Shown here: piece by piece, positions 1-8,869 of the stretch
Position numbering within the stretch: the first letter of the stretch is position 1
Layout of the letters: every line of letters begins with the position of its first letter
Source of the DNA: Deltaproteobacteria bacterium
Lineage (GTDB): Bacteria; Desulfobacterota; Dissulfuribacteria; Dissulfuribacterales; UBA3076
Direction: 5' to 3'
DNA: 42,866 nt
Assembly: GCA_018399745.1 (NCBI GenBank)
Contig: JAGYNZ010000024.1
Location: forward strand, 1 to 42,866
Notes under the pieces: model-generated
Seen by the model: only the letters and a program-made list of their open reading frames with translations
Told to the model about the DNA's origin: nothing
The model's database searches: none
Made by a program: the position numbers and the translations under genes

Positions 1-694
1 TCTGTTGAACCCCTTCTCCCTCATCATACATCAGTGCCAGATTGAATTGAGCCTTGGCAAGCCCCTGTTCTGCTGCCTTTCGATACCACTTTACCGCCTC
101 ATCATAGTTCTGTTGAACCCCTTCTCCCTCATCATACATCAGTGCCAGATTGTATTGAGCGTCGGCATACCCCTGTTCAGCTAACTTGCCAAACCATTTT
201 ACCGCCTCATCATAGTTCTGTTGAACCCCTTCGCCCTTAGCATACATCCCACCCAGATTGTATTGGGCATCGGCATACCCCTGTTCTGCAGCCTTTCGAT
301 ACCATTTTACCGCCTCATCATAGTTCTGCTCAACGCCTTCGCCATGAGCATACATCACGCCCAGATTGTATTGGGCGCCGGCATCACCCTGTTCAGCTAA
401 CTTGCCAAACCACTTTACAGCCTCGGCATAGTCCTGCTGAACGCCTTCTCCATGAGCATACATCACGCCCAGATTGAATTGGGCATTGGTATCCCCCAGT
501 TCAGCAGCCTCACTGCAATATCTAAATGCTTCGTTATATTTACCCTCTCTGTAAAGCTGCTCGCATTGACATGTCAAAAGGTCTTCTGAAGTGATTTTGG
601 AATCCATAACATCAGAAGCCAAGCTTGGATTCACCCATCCGATAAGCACCAACCAGCAAGCCAGCGTCAGTTTTAAAAGGTATTTCTCCCCCAT
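1..694 (-). CDS. Secreted Sel1-repeat (TPR-like) protein, C-terminus cut by window edge
   Basis: The minus strand reads from an ATG at 694 without a stop to the window edge. The first ~27 residues form a signal peptide (basic MGEKYLLK, hydrophobic core, cleavage near SLAS-D). After ~20 linker residues come at least five Sel1-like repeats of exactly 36 residues (108 nt period, visible at 2, 110, 218, 326 and 434), each of the form NLGVMYxxGEGVxQ..EAVKWxxKAAEQG. Sel1 repeats are alpha-helical solenoids that bind proteins. An exported one probably scaffolds envelope or secreted partners. It lies downstream of the pentapeptide-TIR gene on the same strand but has its own promoter-like sequence. 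Near-identical repeats suggest recent internal duplication. The specific partner is unknown. Confidence 0.85.
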   Translation of the reverse strand, partial: MGEKYLLKLTLACWLVLIGWVNPSLASDVMDSKITSEDLLTCQCEQLYREGKYNEAFRYCSEAAELGDTNAQFNLGVMYAHGEGVQQDYAEAVKWFGKLAEQGDAGAQYNLGVMYAHGEGVEQNYDEAVKWYRKAAEQGYADAQYNLGGMYAKGEGVQQNYDEAVKWFGKLAEQGYADAQYNLALMYDEGEGVQQNYDEAVKWYRKAAEQGLAKAQFNLALMYDEGEGVQQ

Positions 695-721
695 GATTAA
701 TCTCCCATATCTAATTCCTTT

Positions 722-751
722 TTTATATGCCTTGAAGGGATGGGTTGTCAA
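722..751 (-). promoter_or_regulatory. Putative sigma-70 promoter of the Sel1-repeat gene
   Basis: On the minus strand a perfect TTGACA (751-746) is followed after 18 nt by TATAAA (727-722), about 28 nt upstream of the Sel1 gene's ATG at 694. The rest of the 246 nt gap 695-940 shows nothing else I can support. Confidence 0.5.
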
Positions 752-940
752 ATTTAAAAGAGTGATGTCGCTTGGGGAGGGGGTGACGCCTGGATCTGGA
801 TGGAGGCAGGAAATTTCGCCCGGTTCTTTGGCAGGGCGGAATTTGAGAAGGAACTATGAATAGTTGTAATGTAAGGATTGAGATCGACTTTTCAGGCTCA
901 ACTGTATCCTTATGGTTATCAGGTGGCGAAAGACAAATGC

Positions 941-2116
941 TCAGCTCGCTGCTTTGAGATCACTAAGTAACCGCTCAAAGGCTTTTTTATATTCGCTGTG
1001 TTCCTTCCATTGAACAAAATTGCCAATATGGCGGGTTCGGCGAATATCAGCTGCCCAGGCTTCATCTGTATCCATAACGGTCGAATCAAGTCGAATCGGA
1101 AACAGTACTGTCTTCTTACGCCTGCGTTCTTCTTCAAATGCTGTCTCCACTTCCTTTTCCACCCAATCACTGGCAATGGAGTGTTCAGACAGTACCAAAA
1201 GAAGTTTGTCATAAACCCGAATCGTTTGATCAATCGTCTGCCGAATTTTATCACCTATCTTCATGTGCTCCGGTGCATACCAGCAGCGCACTCGATTGTT
1301 TTGGAGATCTGCGTAGAGTCGTTCGGCAAACTCCTTATCTCTAGTGGAATAACTGATAAAGCAGGAGTAAAACTCGATAGGTTTTATAACAAGGGCAGCC
1401 ATATATTCTATGAAGTTTTCTGGAACTCCGGCTTTACGTAGAAAGATTTTTGGGATATTGCCTTTTGATTCATAAATGGTATCAATGCCGATGCTTGAAG
1501 GACCAAAGTGTTCAATTTTATCAAGACTCTTGGCTACACTGAGATCAACGCTACCAAACGAAGTCCATCCAATAAGAGCCCCGCTGAGGTCCGCCTCTAT
1601 GAGGTGCGTCCTGATGAGCTTCGCGTTAATGAGGTTTGCCCTGCTGAGATTCGCCCTGCTAAGGTCCGCCTCTATGAGGTGCGTCCTGATGAGGTCTGTA
1701 GCGCTGAGGTTTGCCTCCGTGAGGTTTGCCCCGGTGAGATCAACCTCTATGAGTTTTGCCCTGCTGAGGTTGGCCTCCATGAGTTTTGCCCTGCTGAGGT
1801 CTGCCTTCGTGAGATTCGCCCCGCTGAGGTCTGCCTCTATGAGTTGTGCATTGCTGAGGTCTGCCTTCGTGAGATTCGCCCCACTTAGGTTTGCCCTGAC
1901 GAGTTGTGCACTGCTGAGGTCTGCCTTCGTGAGATTCGCCCCGCTGAGGTCTGCCCAGCTGAGGTTGGCAACTCTGAGATTCGCCCCACTTAGGTTTGCC
2001 CCGCTGAGGTCCGCCTTTCGGAGGTCTACCATTTTTTTTAAAAAATTATTTTTGCTCCACTCATTCCAAGTTGCTATATCTTGGCGTATGAGGTCAAGCT
2101 GTTCTTTATTTGGCAT
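941..2116 (-). CDS. Pentapeptide-repeat protein with C-terminal TIR domain
   Basis: This is a 391-residue protein. Residues ~30-205 are tandem pentapeptide repeats of the A(D/N)Lxx type ([10 protein letters not shown] and variants), predicted to form a right-handed beta-helix. Residues ~250-385 are a TIR domain: it opens with [17 protein letters not shown], has [13 protein letters not shown], and carries SDWVEKEVE, whose first glutamate sits where catalytic TIR NADases have theirs. Bacterial TIR domains cleave NAD+ or make cyclic ADP-ribose signals, commonly in antiphage defence. The gene starts 145 nt after hsdR on the same strand, so it belongs to a defence cluster. The 15-nt periodic DNA (about 1560-2035) creates long spurious frames on the other strand. 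NADase activity and a defence role are inferred. Confidence 0.85.
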   Translation of the reverse strand: MPNKEQLDLIRQDIATWNEWSKNNFLKKMVDLRKADLSGANLSGANLRVANLSWADLSGANLTKADLSSAQLVRANLSGANLTKADLSNAQLIEADLSGANLTKADLSRAKLMEANLSRAKLIEVDLTGANLTEANLSATDLIRTHLIEADLSRANLSRANLINAKLIRTHLIEADLSGALIGWTSFGSVDLSVAKSLDKIEHFGPSSIGIDTIYESKGNIPKIFLRKAGVPENFIEYMAALVIKPIEFYSCFISYSTRDKEFAERLYADLQNNRVRCWYAPEHMKIGDKIRQTIDQTIRVYDKLLLVLSEHSIASDWVEKEVETAFEEERRRKKTVLFPIRLDSTVMDTDEAWAADIRRTRHIGNFVQWKEHSEYKKAFERLLSDLKAAS

Positions 2117-2261
2117 AAGGATACCTATATTTTTGTATTCATTTTAGGTTTAAAGGCGAGGATTATTGAATCCCCTCTGGCAGACATAGTCAGGTAGCTC
2201 GAAGTTTTTAGGTCTGCTATTTACAGGCAAATCACAGTGAAAGACGAAACAGTAACTCCAG

Positions 2262-5200
2262 CTAGTCAACTGCTTCCTCTATTTTTGCATAAAGTGTCTT
2301 CTGCTTATTAAATCTTTTATATACTTCCTTCATAATGGTATTAAAGACCAGTGTGCTGAAATCACCTTCTTCCATGAGCCTGTTAAACATCTCCTGGTTC
2401 TGGTCCATGCGGTCAATGACCTTGTCTTTATAGGCGTCCTCAAAGGGATATTTGAAATTATCGTATGTATTTGCCCTGGCCTGTGTTCCAAGCTCTTCAT
2501 CCCTCACACAGTCTTCCACTATCTGTTCAAAGAACAGGCGGTCTGCCTCTGTAAAATCAGTGCCGAACCGGTCATTAATGGTTTTGATAATATCAGAGAG
2601 GGGTGACTTTTCTTCATCCTTATCTCTTCGAATTCCGGCCTCGGTTGTTGGGGATAATTCGTATTCTCCGGTGGTTTCAAGGTCGATCTTTTTTTCCTCT
2701 ATCTTCTGCAGGCGGTAATATTCCAGTGCTATCTCGTCATCCAGTCTGAGGCGTTTTTGTATGTTGTCTTTGGGCAGCTTTCTGAGAAGAAACTTTATGT
2801 ATGGAAAAAACTTTTCCAGCTCAATGTCATTAAAGGGCATGATCTGTGAGAGAAAGGAATACAGCCTGGAAAAAGAGGTGAGGGCATTCTCAAAATCATC
2901 CTTGCTCATGCTTCCCTGAAGAGTGGTTTCTTCCGGTAATTCCTTAAACCTCTCCACCGCAGGGTCAAGATAGGCATTCAGCCTGGCCTGATTAATCACC
3001 TTGAATTCAGGCTGGAAATATACACTGGCAAAGCTGTCTACCTCTGACTGCCATATTACACCGGTATTTTCAATATTTGTCTTCAGGTCATAGAGATGAT
3101 TGGGGTCGGTTGTGGTCTCAAGGATTGTCTGTTCGTAATAGGGCTGAAATGACAGTTTTATGTCTTCCGCTTCATTTACAAAATCCAGCACAAAGGTGTC
3201 TTTCTTGCCGGGGCAGGTGCGGTTCAGTCGGGATAATGTCTGGACCGCCTTGACCCCTGACAGCTTTTTATCCACATACATGGTGTGAAGCAGGGGCTGA
3301 TCAAAGCCTGTCTGGTATTTATCCGCCACAATAAGGATGTTGTATCCCTCTGTAGCAAACTTTTTCGGTAGCTCTCCTTTCCCAAAACCGTTTATGACAG
3401 TCTCCTTGTATTCAATGCCCTTGTCGTTGACTATGCCTGAAAATGCCACCAGGGTCCTGATGTCTGTATATGCATTTTCATTTATATAGCGGTCAAACTC
3501 ATTCTTATATCGAATAGCGTGTAATCTGGAGGATGTAACCAGCATGGCCTTTGCCTGCCCGCCGATCTTCTTTGATACCACCTGTCTGAAGTGTTCCACC
3601 ATCACCTCTGTCTTCTGGCTGAGGTTGTGAGGGTGTAGGGATACAAATCTGGCTATGGCCCTTCTGGCCTTTTTCTTATCCACTCGGGGATCATTCTCAA
3701 TGGCCTTGGTGAGCCTGAAAAAGGTTTTGTAGGTGGTGTAATTTTTCAGCACATCAAGGATAAACCCTTCTTCAATGGCCTGCTTCATGGAATAGAGATG
3801 AAAGGGCCTGGGTTTGCCCTCTTTATCCTTTACCCCGAACACCTCCAGTGTTTTGGCCTTAGGCGTGGCGGTAAAACCGAAAAAGCTCAGGTTTTTATGC
3901 CGCCCTCTGGAAAGCATGGATTTTCGAATTTCATCTTCAATATCATCCGCATCGGGACCTTCCGCTTCTTCTTCCATGGCCTCTTCAAGGCTTTTACCGG
4001 CCAGCACCTCTTTGAGCTTGCGAGTGGATTCACCACCCTGGGAAGAATGTGCCTCATCAACAATCACGGCATAATTTTTTATGGCCCTCTCTCCATCCTT
4101 TTTTTCCATTTCGGCAATCTTTTCTATGACAAAGGGGAATTTCTGCAGGGTGGTGATTATGATATAGGAACCTTTATAGATTGCCTCGGCCAGCTGGGTA
4201 GAGTCCTTATCTATCTTTTTTACCACTCCTCTTTTGTGCTCAAACTGATAGATTGTATCCTGAAGCTGGTGATCCAGTACGTTTCTGTCAGTAACCACGA
4301 TTACAGAGTCAAACACCCGCTGATCAAGGGAATCATGCAGGCTGTAAAGGCGATAGGCCAGCCAGGCAATGCTGTTTGATTTGCCTGATCCGGCTGAATG
4401 CTGAACCAGATAGTGTTTACCCGCACCGTTTAATTTTGCGTGTTTAGACAGTTTACGTACTACATCAAGCTGATGATACCGGGGAAAGATCATCTTCTGC
4501 TTTATGCTCTTTTTACCCCTGATCTCCACTTCCTTTTTTTCTATATGGAGGAACCGGCCTATAATGTCCATCCAGCTATCCCTGGTCCATACATATTTCC
4601 ACAGGTAGTCTGTTCGGTAGCCCTCAGGATTGGGAGGATTTCCCCTGCCGGTATGAAATCCCTTATTAAAGGGCAGGTACGCTGTCCTGGAACCGGCAAG
4701 CCTGGTGGTCATCCAGGCCTCATCCGTATCAACAGTAAAGTGAACAAGCGCCCTTTTATTGAACTGAAACAGTAATTCTTTAGAGTCCCGGTCAAACATA
4801 TACTGTTTCTGGGCATTGATGACATTCTGACCGGTCATGGGGTTCTTAAGCTCTATGGTGGCCACAGGAAGGCCGTTAAGGCCCAGTACCATATCCACAG
4901 AGTTTTCATTTTTAAGGCTGTATTTTACCTGTCTGGTGACTGTAAGGATGTTGGAATCATACAGGCGTTGCGTATCAGGGTTAAGACTGGTTTCAGGCTT
5001 GAAAAAAGCCATCTTGAAATTGACGCCGTAATCAGTAAACCCCTTTCTTATTATCTCAAGGCACCCCTGGTTATTGATTACCTTTATGATTCTGTTTATG
5101 ACACTGGTCTCGATGTTTGGGCCGTGGATGTTTTCCAGCCTCTGCCATTCCTTCGACTGTGAGTTTTTGAGAAAGGAGATAAGGGTCTTTTTATCAATGG

Positions 5201-5309
5201 CAGTCTCCCGGTCAAAGTATTCAGGAGAGCCCTTGATATAACCACCGTGGATTAACAGTTCCTGCTCAATGGCCTCTTCAAAGGTATGCTCTGTATGTAT
5301 GCCCGGCAT
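2262..5309 (-). CDS. hsdR: Type I restriction enzyme R subunit (HsdR)
   Basis: This is the 1015-residue motor and nuclease subunit of a type I restriction-modification complex. The N-terminal PD-(D/E)xK nuclease motif is intact (D139, then E153-L-K155 in ATIELKN). The superfamily 2 translocase follows with Walker A AGSGKS (~306-311), DEAH box (VDEAHSSQGG, ~408) and motif III FTATPK. The SF2 motif VI region is QTLSRLNRT. The C-terminal ~250 residues are helical and probably dock to HsdM/HsdS. The ATG overlaps the hsdS stop in a TAATG junction, so translation is coupled. Length and motifs match the family, and nothing appears broken. Confidence 0.95.
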   Translation of the reverse strand: MPGIHTEHTFEEAIEQELLIHGGYIKGSPEYFDRETAIDKKTLISFLKNSQSKEWQRLENIHGPNIETSVINRIIKVINNQGCLEIIRKGFTDYGVNFKMAFFKPETSLNPDTQRLYDSNILTVTRQVKYSLKNENSVDMVLGLNGLPVATIELKNPMTGQNVINAQKQYMFDRDSKELLFQFNKRALVHFTVDTDEAWMTTRLAGSRTAYLPFNKGFHTGRGNPPNPEGYRTDYLWKYVWTRDSWMDIIGRFLHIEKKEVEIRGKKSIKQKMIFPRYHQLDVVRKLSKHAKLNGAGKHYLVQHSAGSGKSNSIAWLAYRLYSLHDSLDQRVFDSVIVVTDRNVLDHQLQDTIYQFEHKRGVVKKIDKDSTQLAEAIYKGSYIIITTLQKFPFVIEKIAEMEKKDGERAIKNYAVIVDEAHSSQGGESTRKLKEVLAGKSLEEAMEEEAEGPDADDIEDEIRKSMLSRGRHKNLSFFGFTATPKAKTLEVFGVKDKEGKPRPFHLYSMKQAIEEGFILDVLKNYTTYKTFFRLTKAIENDPRVDKKKARRAIARFVSLHPHNLSQKTEVMVEHFRQVVSKKIGGQAKAMLVTSSRLHAIRYKNEFDRYINENAYTDIRTLVAFSGIVNDKGIEYKETVINGFGKGELPKKFATEGYNILIVADKYQTGFDQPLLHTMYVDKKLSGVKAVQTLSRLNRTCPGKKDTFVLDFVNEAEDIKLSFQPYYEQTILETTTDPNHLYDLKTNIENTGVIWQSEVDSFASVYFQPEFKVINQARLNAYLDPAVERFKELPEETTLQGSMSKDDFENALTSFSRLYSFLSQIMPFNDIELEKFFPYIKFLLRKLPKDNIQKRLRLDDEIALEYYRLQKIEEKKIDLETTGEYELSPTTEAGIRRDKDEEKSPLSDIIKTINDRFGTDFTEADRLFFEQIVEDCVRDEELGTQARANTYDNFKYPFEDAYKDKVIDRMDQNQEMFNRLMEEGDFSTLVFNTIMKEVYKRFNKQKTLYAKIEEAVD

Positions 5310-6640
5310 TATATCCTTTCCTCTCTGACATCAATCTTGCCGGTTACTACTTCACTGATAAGGGCCGTGCGGTATTCCTGTAGGAGCTCTATTTGTTTTT
5401 CTGATTTGGATATTATGGAGTCAATGCGGGAGGTTTCTTTTTCAAGGAATTTCACAATTTGTTTCTGTTCTGATACGGTTGGAATTATTAGTAGAAATTC
5501 ACGGATTTTATCCAAATGTAAATTTGTAACAGATGTTTTCTTGCTACTCTTAAATATTTGCTCATCAGCAACACCACTTTCGAAAATAAACATAAAATAT
5601 TCAGGAATAAGTTTATTAGATACAAATTTTATTAAGCATAAGCTAACAAAAATGCTAAACTCAAAATCCCAATCAATAACTTTAGTTATACCTATCGTGC
5701 CATTTTTAGATAAAAGCAGATCCCCTTTTTCAGGCTTACATCTTTTGATTAATATCTCATGCTCAGTTTCAGGTATGTATTTTATCTTATCCATGTCAAT
5801 TTTAGGAGACTGAATATCAGTAACTCTCAAAAAAGGGACTCCCTTCTCAACATAAGTAGGTGTCAAATGTGTGCCGTCAATAATCTGGTTTGTAATATGT
5901 TTCAATTTGGTTAAAATCCAATGCGCCGGTATCTCCCCCAGCCATTCAATCCCTGAATCCTTCATAGGGGCATCAGGATCAAGCCCTTTGGTGACTGCCT
6001 GATTAATAACAGCGGTGCGTTCTTCCTTGAGAAGTTCAATTAACCTTTTTTTCTTTTCAATAAGGGAATCTATCTGGGCGGTTTTGTGGTCAAGGTATTT
6101 GGCGATTTGGTTTTGTTCTGGGAGGGAAGGATTTAAAAAGCTATATTTCCCCACAGACTCCTGTGTTATCCCGAAAAAAGTAGTGCCTGTTTTTGTTAAT
6201 TCAATATGATGCTTAAATAAGATTGAATCTAACTGATAATATAAATATTTGGGAACGAATTCATTATTGAGAGGCCGTAACACTAATAGGTGACTATTTA
6301 ACGAGGCTTTACCTGGCAGATAATCTACATATAGCAATTTCCCGATTGTTCCATCTTTAGTTAAAAGCACATCGTCTTTTTGTAAATGAATTTCAGGAGC
6401 TTCCTCGTAACGCTTTTCTGGGATATGATAGACTTCATCCCAATTAATTCTACCATTTTTGAAATTCATCCCGGTAATTAAGTAAGGCCCTTCATCTGCA
6501 AATTCAGATTGTTTTAACCCTTGCCACCCTATCCGACCTTTCATATAACAAACTCGATTCAATTTAAGAAAATTCCAGCGATTCGGTATTATATCTATGG
6601 CTTCAATCCCTGAATCCTTATATTGAGGATAAGGCTTCAT
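5309..6640 (-). CDS. hsdS: Type I restriction-modification specificity subunit (HsdS)
   Basis: This 443-residue protein has the classical two-half architecture. Each half starts with KDSGIE...IP..W (residues ~8-22 and ~227-242), continues with a variable target-recognition domain, and ends with a conserved helix (LPEQNQIAKYLDHKTAQID and SEQKQIVKFLEKETSRID). The two recognition domains read the two halves of a bipartite asymmetric DNA site, and the helices set the spacing. The gene overlaps hsdM by 4 nt (ATGA) and hsdR by 1 nt. The recognition sequence cannot be inferred by eye. The variable domains are AT-richer than the neighbouring genes, as expected for a fast-evolving specificity gene. 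Confidence 0.95.
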   Translation of the reverse strand: MKPYPQYKDSGIEAIDIIPNRWNFLKLNRVCYMKGRIGWQGLKQSEFADEGPYLITGMNFKNGRINWDEVYHIPEKRYEEAPEIHLQKDDVLLTKDGTIGKLLYVDYLPGKASLNSHLLVLRPLNNEFVPKYLYYQLDSILFKHHIELTKTGTTFFGITQESVGKYSFLNPSLPEQNQIAKYLDHKTAQIDSLIEKKKRLIELLKEERTAVINQAVTKGLDPDAPMKDSGIEWLGEIPAHWILTKLKHITNQIIDGTHLTPTYVEKGVPFLRVTDIQSPKIDMDKIKYIPETEHEILIKRCKPEKGDLLLSKNGTIGITKVIDWDFEFSIFVSLCLIKFVSNKLIPEYFMFIFESGVADEQIFKSSKKTSVTNLHLDKIREFLLIIPTVSEQKQIVKFLEKETSRIDSIISKSEKQIELLQEYRTALISEVVTGKIDVREERI

Positions 6641-8373
6641 CCCAAGACCTCTTCCAGCAGGCCGTCTGTTTCCTTCTCCAGTGCCAGTATATCCGCCCTT
6701 ATCTCTACGAGTGGTCTCAATGGTTTATATTCATAGAAATATTTGGTGAAGTTGATTTCATATCCCACCCTGGTCTTTTTATGATCTACCCAGGCTTCAG
6801 GTACGTGGGGGAGCACTTCCCTTTCCATATATTCCTTAATATCTTCAGGGGATGATTCTTTTTTACCTTTTTTCAGGGGGATGTTTTCATAATCCCTTAA
6901 ACTGCTGTCCGGCTTTTGCTTGCCCTGCTTATCGGTTATTATTCTGCCGTTTTCTATAAGGGGCCGTTCAACTGTAATACGGCTGTATCCAAAGTCAGAG
7001 TTATTGAATATTTTGCAGCATTTCCCTTCCTTAAAATCTCCGTATATCCGGGTTATCTCTGCGATGTCATGATCAGATATCTCGTTCCTTTTATTTCCCA
7101 TTGAGCGGCTCATTCTATGGAAGAAACTCACTGCATTCACCAGCTGGACCTTGCCTTTTCTTCTGGGCTCCTTGCGGTTTGTACAGACCCAGAAATAGGT
7201 CAGTATACCGGTGTTGTAGAAGAGCTGGTCAGGCAGAGCCACAACCGCCTCCAGCATGTCGTTTTCTATGATCCATCTGCGTATCTCACTTTCTCCGCTT
7301 CCGGCGCTTCCGGTAAATAATGGAGATCCGTTGAATACAATGGCCAGGCGGGAACCCCCATCTGTGGGCTTCATCTTTGAGATCATATGCTGCAGAAACA
7401 GGAATGAACCATCTGATATGCGGGGAAGACCGGCTCCGAATCTTCCGCCATAACCCTTTTGCTCATGCTCCTTTTTTACTTCCTTCTGGACCTTTTTCCA
7501 CTCCACGCCAAAAGGCGGATTGGCCAGCATATAATCAAATTTATCATCAGGGAACTGGTCATTGGTAAAGCTGTTTCCAAACTTTATGTTGACCGCCTTC
7601 TGACCCTTGATCATCATATCTGATTTACATATGGCATATGACTCATCATTGAGTTCCTGGCCAAATACCTCAAGCCTTGCATCCGGGTTAAGCTCATTAA
7701 GGTATTCCTCTGCTATGGACAGCATTCCCCCTGTACCGCAGGCACAGTCATAGAGTGTCTTAACAATGCCCTTTCGGGAGAGGATGTCTCCGTCATGGAT
7801 AAACAGGAGGTTGACCATAAGCCGGATTACTTCCCTGGGTGTAAAATGCTCTCCGGCTGTCTCATTGGATATTTCAGCAAACTTGCGAATAAGCTCTTCA
7901 AAGACATAACCCATATGCATGGAAGAGACAGTCTTGGGATGAAGGTCTATCTTGGCAAATCTCTCCAGTACCAGGAAGAGGAGATCCTGTTGATCGAGGT
8001 ATGTTATCTGGCCGTTAAACTTGAATTTTTCTATTATCTCCCGGGCATCTTTTGAGAAACCGTTAATGTAATTACGGAGGTTCATGGCCAGGTTGTTGGG
8101 GTCGGCAATCAGTTTTTGGAAATCAAACCTGCTCCTGTTATGAAAGTTGTATCCTGCCACTTTGTTGAGGACAGTCTCCATGGCATCTTCATTGAGATTT
8201 TTTACGGAGTCATATTTTGCCAGGACCCTGTCTTTGGTTTTCTCCAGTACACAATCCAGCCTTCTCAATACAGTAAAAGGGAGAATCACCTTTCCATATT
8301 CAGCCTGTTTGTAGTCACCCCTCAGCAGGTCAGCTACCGACCATATAAAATTAGCAAGTTCTCTGTTGTTCAT
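6637..8373 (-). CDS. hsdM: Type I restriction-modification adenine methyltransferase (HsdM)
   Basis: This is a 578-residue N6-adenine methyltransferase subunit. The N-terminal HsdM helical domain (residues 1-~140) leads into the SAM-binding domain. Visible motifs are GEHFTPREVIRLM, the SAM motif DCACGTGGML and the catalytic NPPFG (motif IV). It is the first gene of the hsdM-hsdS-hsdR operon, and the ATGA overlap with hsdS indicates coupling. The complex protects self DNA and restricts unmethylated DNA. Start at 8373 gives the expected MNNRELANFIW N-terminus. The upstream gap holds tandem operator-like dyads. Confidence 0.95.
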   Translation of the reverse strand: MNNRELANFIWSVADLLRGDYKQAEYGKVILPFTVLRRLDCVLEKTKDRVLAKYDSVKNLNEDAMETVLNKVAGYNFHNRSRFDFQKLIADPNNLAMNLRNYINGFSKDAREIIEKFKFNGQITYLDQQDLLFLVLERFAKIDLHPKTVSSMHMGYVFEELIRKFAEISNETAGEHFTPREVIRLMVNLLFIHDGDILSRKGIVKTLYDCACGTGGMLSIAEEYLNELNPDARLEVFGQELNDESYAICKSDMMIKGQKAVNIKFGNSFTNDQFPDDKFDYMLANPPFGVEWKKVQKEVKKEHEQKGYGGRFGAGLPRISDGSFLFLQHMISKMKPTDGGSRLAIVFNGSPLFTGSAGSGESEIRRWIIENDMLEAVVALPDQLFYNTGILTYFWVCTNRKEPRRKGKVQLVNAVSFFHRMSRSMGNKRNEISDHDIAEITRIYGDFKEGKCCKIFNNSDFGYSRITVERPLIENGRIITDKQGKQKPDSSLRDYENIPLKKGKKESSPEDIKEYMEREVLPHVPEAWVDHKKTRVGYEINFTKYFYEYKPLRPLVEIRADILALEKETDGLLEEVLG

Positions 8374-8869
8374 TTCAGCACCGTAATCTTGACTTACACC
8401 TATTATTTATTGTGCAAAGTGGGACAGGGGAAAGCTTTGGTAAAAAGTTAATCTAGTATGAGTAATTCCCATATTAATTTAAACAAGCTTAAGGTTGTGA
8501 TACTCCCTTTTATTCAAGGATATCCCCTGCGCACTCCCAGAAAGTTACAAATTCTCATGATTATACAGACTCTGTATAATATATAGACTCTGTATAATAC
8601 TTTAATCTTCATGAAAAAACAGGCTTTGAGGCTTTCGGGCTTTACCGGGAAAAAGTAAGTCTTCAAAAAGGCTCATTCTCTCTGTGTTTTATCAGTTTTA
8701 TATACCTGATATTTGATCGAAAAATGCTGTTTTATTAAAATTTTCATTAGATGCGTGTAGAAAATTTGTGATTTGGAGTATTTTAAAGAAAGCAGAAGCT
8801 GGTTAAGGAATAATGTTGGGCCGACAAGACTAGGAACCATTTGTGATCCAAGGAAAAGGAGGTAATCCA
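8374..8869. other. Divergent intergenic region between hsdM and the PLD gene
   Basis: This 496 nt AT-rich stretch separates divergent genes and should hold both promoters. The only clear structure is the tandem dyad at 8560-8598. I see no convincing gene. A short minus-strand frame at 8673-8870 has no recognisable features. A strong Shine-Dalgarno sequence (AAAGGAGGT, 8855-8863) lies at its right end for the PLD gene. Confidence 0.6.
8560..8598. promoter_or_regulatory. Tandem operator-like dyads with TATAAT cores upstream of hsdM
   Basis: A perfect 9-bp inverted repeat, ATTATACAG-ACT-CTGTATAAT, occupies 8560-8580. An 18-nt shifted second copy (8581-8598) keeps AG-ACT-CTGTATAAT with a less perfect left arm. 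Each arm contains a consensus TATAAT, on both strands. It lies ~190 nt upstream of hsdM and ~270 nt upstream of the PLD gene. The geometry resembles tandem sites for a dimeric repressor overlapping a promoter. The binding protein is unknown. Confidence 0.5.

Noticed and set aside
1-500. 108-nt repeats as a possible CRISPR array
   Set aside because: The whole 108-nt unit is conserved with no variable spacers and encodes Sel1 repeats in frame.
1476-2147. Long plus-strand reading frames opposite the pentapeptide gene
   Set aside because: They are by-products of the 15-nt periodic repeat DNA; their products are low-complexity, while the minus strand gives a clear pentapeptide-TIR protein.
8560-8598. 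Two-copy repeat as the start of a CRISPR array
   Set aside because: Only two copies with 18-nt period and no spacers; operator-like dyads fit better.
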